DNA from: Bacteroidales bacterium
GTDB lineage: Bacteria; Bacteroidota; Bacteroidia; Bacteroidales; UBA10428
DNA: 37,271 nucleotides
Assembly (NCBI GenBank): GCA_016936215.1
Contig: JAFGPL010000152.1
Span: forward strand, 1-37,271
Direction of reading: 5' to 3'
The notes beneath the pieces are model-generated. The model had not been told where the DNA came from. It saw only the letters and a list, made by a program, of their open reading frames with translations, and ran no database searches. The stretch's first letter is position 1, and the number at the start of each line of letters is the position of its first letter. Of the stretch, positions 35,581 to 37,271 are shown in pieces. The position numbers and the translations under genes are program-made.

Positions 35581-37128
35581 ATGGGAAAAGGCAGGATTTA
35601 TAAGATACTTATTATTGATTTGATGATCCTTATCGCATCAATCATGCTGGCTGTGCTGTTTAAACAGGGAACCGGTAATAGTTATCTGCATGATTATGCC
35701 CTTGAATTCTGCCTTTTATTGGTGATCTGGGGTTTCAGTTCGTTTTTTTTCGGTAAATATGCTACTCTGAATAAATATGAAATTGCTAAAGCAATAAGGA
35801 CAATCCTGTTAAGTAATTTTTTTTCTTTTGCGCTGATAACCAGTATTATGTATATAACCCGAATTGTATATTACTCGCGGTTTGTAGTAATAGGCACCAT
35901 TGTAATTGCATCGGTTGGAGAAATCATATTTACCCTGTTGTCAGGCCTTTTTAAAAGACCGGTAATGTATAACATTACTGGTAATAATTATAGCGAAATT
36001 AAAAATGGAAATGGTATTTCGCTGCTTAACGGCAACATCCTTAAGTTAAGAAAAAGGCAAAAAAAAGTTGCCTCTGCATTGGCCATTACCACGAGAAAAC
36101 AAGCTTTACTGGATGAAATAAGCAAAAATGCATTTGATTTTATCTTTTCTTATGCCAGTCTTGAATCAGAAAATTCGCTGATTGTAAGCACCACTTCACG
36201 CTTCAATATTGACACACAACTGGCATCAGCATTCGATTCAATAGTTAACATCAACCGAATTAACGACATCAGGTACCTGAACAAGTTCTTTGAATCGGCA
36301 AATGCAAAATTACCCGTTGGCGGATTGTTTATTGATTATGTTGAAACAAAAGACCTCAGAAAACAGCGTATCCTCAGAAAATTTCCACCGGTACTGAATT
36401 ATATCTTCTATTCTTTTGATTTTATTATTAAAAGGGTGTTCCCGAAATTTTTGCTTACAAAGAAAATTTACTTTTTTCTTACCAGGGGACAGAACCGGGT
36501 AATTACAAAAGCCGAGACTTTTGGAAGGTTATATTCATGCGGGTTTGAAATTATCGCAGAGAAGTTTATTGACAATCACCTGTATTTCGTCGCACGTAAA
36601 ACCGGCAAACCTGTTTTCCCCGAACGCCCAAGCTACGGGCCTCTTGTAAGGTTAGAACGCATCGGCAAAAACGGCAAAAAAATTGTAGTGTTCAAGATGC
36701 GCACCATGCACCCTTATGCCGAATACCTGCAGCAATATGTTTATGAAAAAGTCGGACTTGACAACGGTGGTAAATTTAAAAACGACTTCAGAATTTCTAC
36801 TATCGGCAGGTTAATGCGCACTTTCTGGATTGATGAGCTGCCTATGTTGTTTAACCTTTTTAAAGGCGACCTTAAACTGGTAGGTGTCAGACCATTGAGC
36901 CAGCAATATTTTAGCCTGTATACCAAAGAACTGCAGGAAAGGCGTATTAAATATAAACCGGGTATGATACCTCCGTTTTATGTTGATAATCCACAAACTC
37001 TTGAAGATATTATGGCTTCTGAACTCAGGTATCTCGAAGCCTATGAGAAACACCCGTTTCTTACTGATTTTAAATATTTTTTCAGGGCAGTCTGTAATAT
37101 TTTATTTAAACGTTACCGCAGCAAATAA
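35581..37128 (+). CDS. Polysaccharide-initiating sugar transferase with extra middle domain
   Basis: The protein has 515 residues. Four hydrophobic segments (about 6-28, 38-58, 74-92, 100-122) anchor it in the inner membrane. A middle region (about 150-345) is unusual; its end (LPVGGLFIDYVET, TFGRLYSCGFEIIAEKFIDN, LYFVARKTG) looks like the C-terminal part of a class I methyltransferase, but no SAM-binding glycine loop is visible. The C-terminus (about 353-505) is a bacterial sugar transferase domain (RLERIGKNGKKIVVFKMRTM, STIGRLMRTFWIDELPMLFN, FKGDLKLVGVRPLS, YKPGMIPPFYV). Such enzymes move a sugar-1-phosphate onto undecaprenyl phosphate to start a surface glycan. The usual membrane hairpin directly before the catalytic domain is replaced by the middle region. 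It probably begins a polysaccharide locus continuing to the right. Confidence 0.85.
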   Translation: MGKGRIYKILIIDLMILIASIMLAVLFKQGTGNSYLHDYALEFCLLLVIWGFSSFFFGKYATLNKYEIAKAIRTILLSNFFSFALITSIMYITRIVYYSRFVVIGTIVIASVGEIIFTLLSGLFKRPVMYNITGNNYSEIKNGNGISLLNGNILKLRKRQKKVASALAITTRKQALLDEISKNAFDFIFSYASLESENSLIVSTTSRFNIDTQLASAFDSIVNINRINDIRYLNKFFESANAKLPVGGLFIDYVETKDLRKQRILRKFPPVLNYIFYSFDFIIKRVFPKFLLTKKIYFFLTRGQNRVITKAETFGRLYSCGFEIIAEKFIDNHLYFVARKTGKPVFPERPSYGPLVRLERIGKNGKKIVVFKMRTMHPYAEYLQQYVYEKVGLDNGGKFKNDFRISTIGRLMRTFWIDELPMLFNLFKGDLKLVGVRPLSQQYFSLYTKELQERRIKYKPGMIPPFYVDNPQTLEDIMASELRYLEAYEKHPFLTDFKYFFRAVCNILFKRYRSK

Positions 37129-37216
37129 CCATCGGGATCTCCCGGGAAAAAAATGCATATTTCCATAAATCCGCAAGTTAAATAGTAAATAATTGGTATT
37201 AAACACCCTTCGACTT

Positions 37217-37253
37217 CCCGCCTGCCATAGCAGTGCGGCGGGCAGGCGCTGCT
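37217..37253. repeat. GC-rich inverted repeat with competing hairpins
   Basis: cgcctgcc (37219-37226) pairs perfectly with ggcaggcg (37241-37248). The same bases allow two other stems: cccgcc (37217-37222) with ggcggg (37237-37242), and agcagtgc (37229-37236) with gcgctgct (37246-37253, one G-T). No T tract follows on either strand, so it is not a plain terminator. Its composition differs sharply from the AT-rich flanks, suggesting a dispersed intergenic repeat. Confidence 0.6.
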
Positions 37254-37271
37254 AATGACACGATGGTAATA

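Overview
The window looks like chromosomal DNA of a member of the Bacteroidota, probably a gliding or type IX secretion (T9SS)-equipped Bacteroidia or Flavobacteriia-like organism. The grounds are Bacteroidota-specific families (PorP/SprF, a type B T9SS C-terminal sorting domain, GldA, DUF4296, DUF4270, DUF4493, the HU-CCDC81/SPOR protein), a Bacteroidota lipoprotein export signal, weak Shine-Dalgarno sites, and repeated -7 boxes of the Bacteroidota form TAnnTTTG just upstream of genes. No rRNA, tRNA, CRISPR array, transposase, integrase or phage gene was seen.

Layout. (1) 1-5925 (+): the 3' part of a giant repeat-rich secreted adhesin with a T9SS sorting domain, then PorP/SprF and a DUF4296 lipoprotein, a classic T9SS substrate/anchor cluster. 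(2) 6032-7926 (+): a radical SAM protein and a MurG-like glycosyltransferase. (3) 11411-7913 (-): asnS, rpoN and a PAP2-like membrane protein. (4) 12621-11635 (-): an exported TPR protein with a strong terminator. (5) 12899-15222 (+): gldA and metK with a terminator. (6) 15244-24931 (+): a nucleotide-sugar block holding a WbpA/WbpO-type UDP-sugar dehydrogenase, WbpB-type oxidoreductase, gmd, fcl, WbpE-type aminotransferase, WbpD-type acetyltransferase, galE and rfbB, interrupted by one minus-strand HU/SPOR gene. (7) 28984-24932 (-): a one-domain glycogen-synthase-like protein, a DUF4270 lipoprotein and glmS. (8) 29316-32568 (+): panC, panD, an RfaE2-type heptose-1-phosphate adenylyltransferase and radA. 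(9) 32821-35367: a minus-strand DUF4493/lamin-tail surface lipoprotein divergent from a plus-strand HTH regulator, with a dense TTTGCAAA-type repeat array between them. (10) 35581-37128 (+): a multidomain polysaccharide-initiating sugar transferase, then a GC-rich inverted repeat.

How it works together. Most of the window serves the cell envelope. GlmS feeds UDP-GlcNAc synthesis. The Wbp-type set would convert UDP-GlcNAc to a UDP-2,3-diacetamido-uronic acid. Gmd/Fcl make GDP-L-fucose, RfbB makes the dTDP-4-keto-6-deoxyglucose intermediate, GalE makes UDP-Gal, and RfaE2 makes ADP/NDP-heptose. The sugar transferase at the right edge probably starts a surface glycan that uses some of these. Glycosyltransferases and a flippase/polymerase for that glycan are not in the window. 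The least explained part is the repeat array at 34204-34377 between the surface lipoprotein and the HTH regulator.
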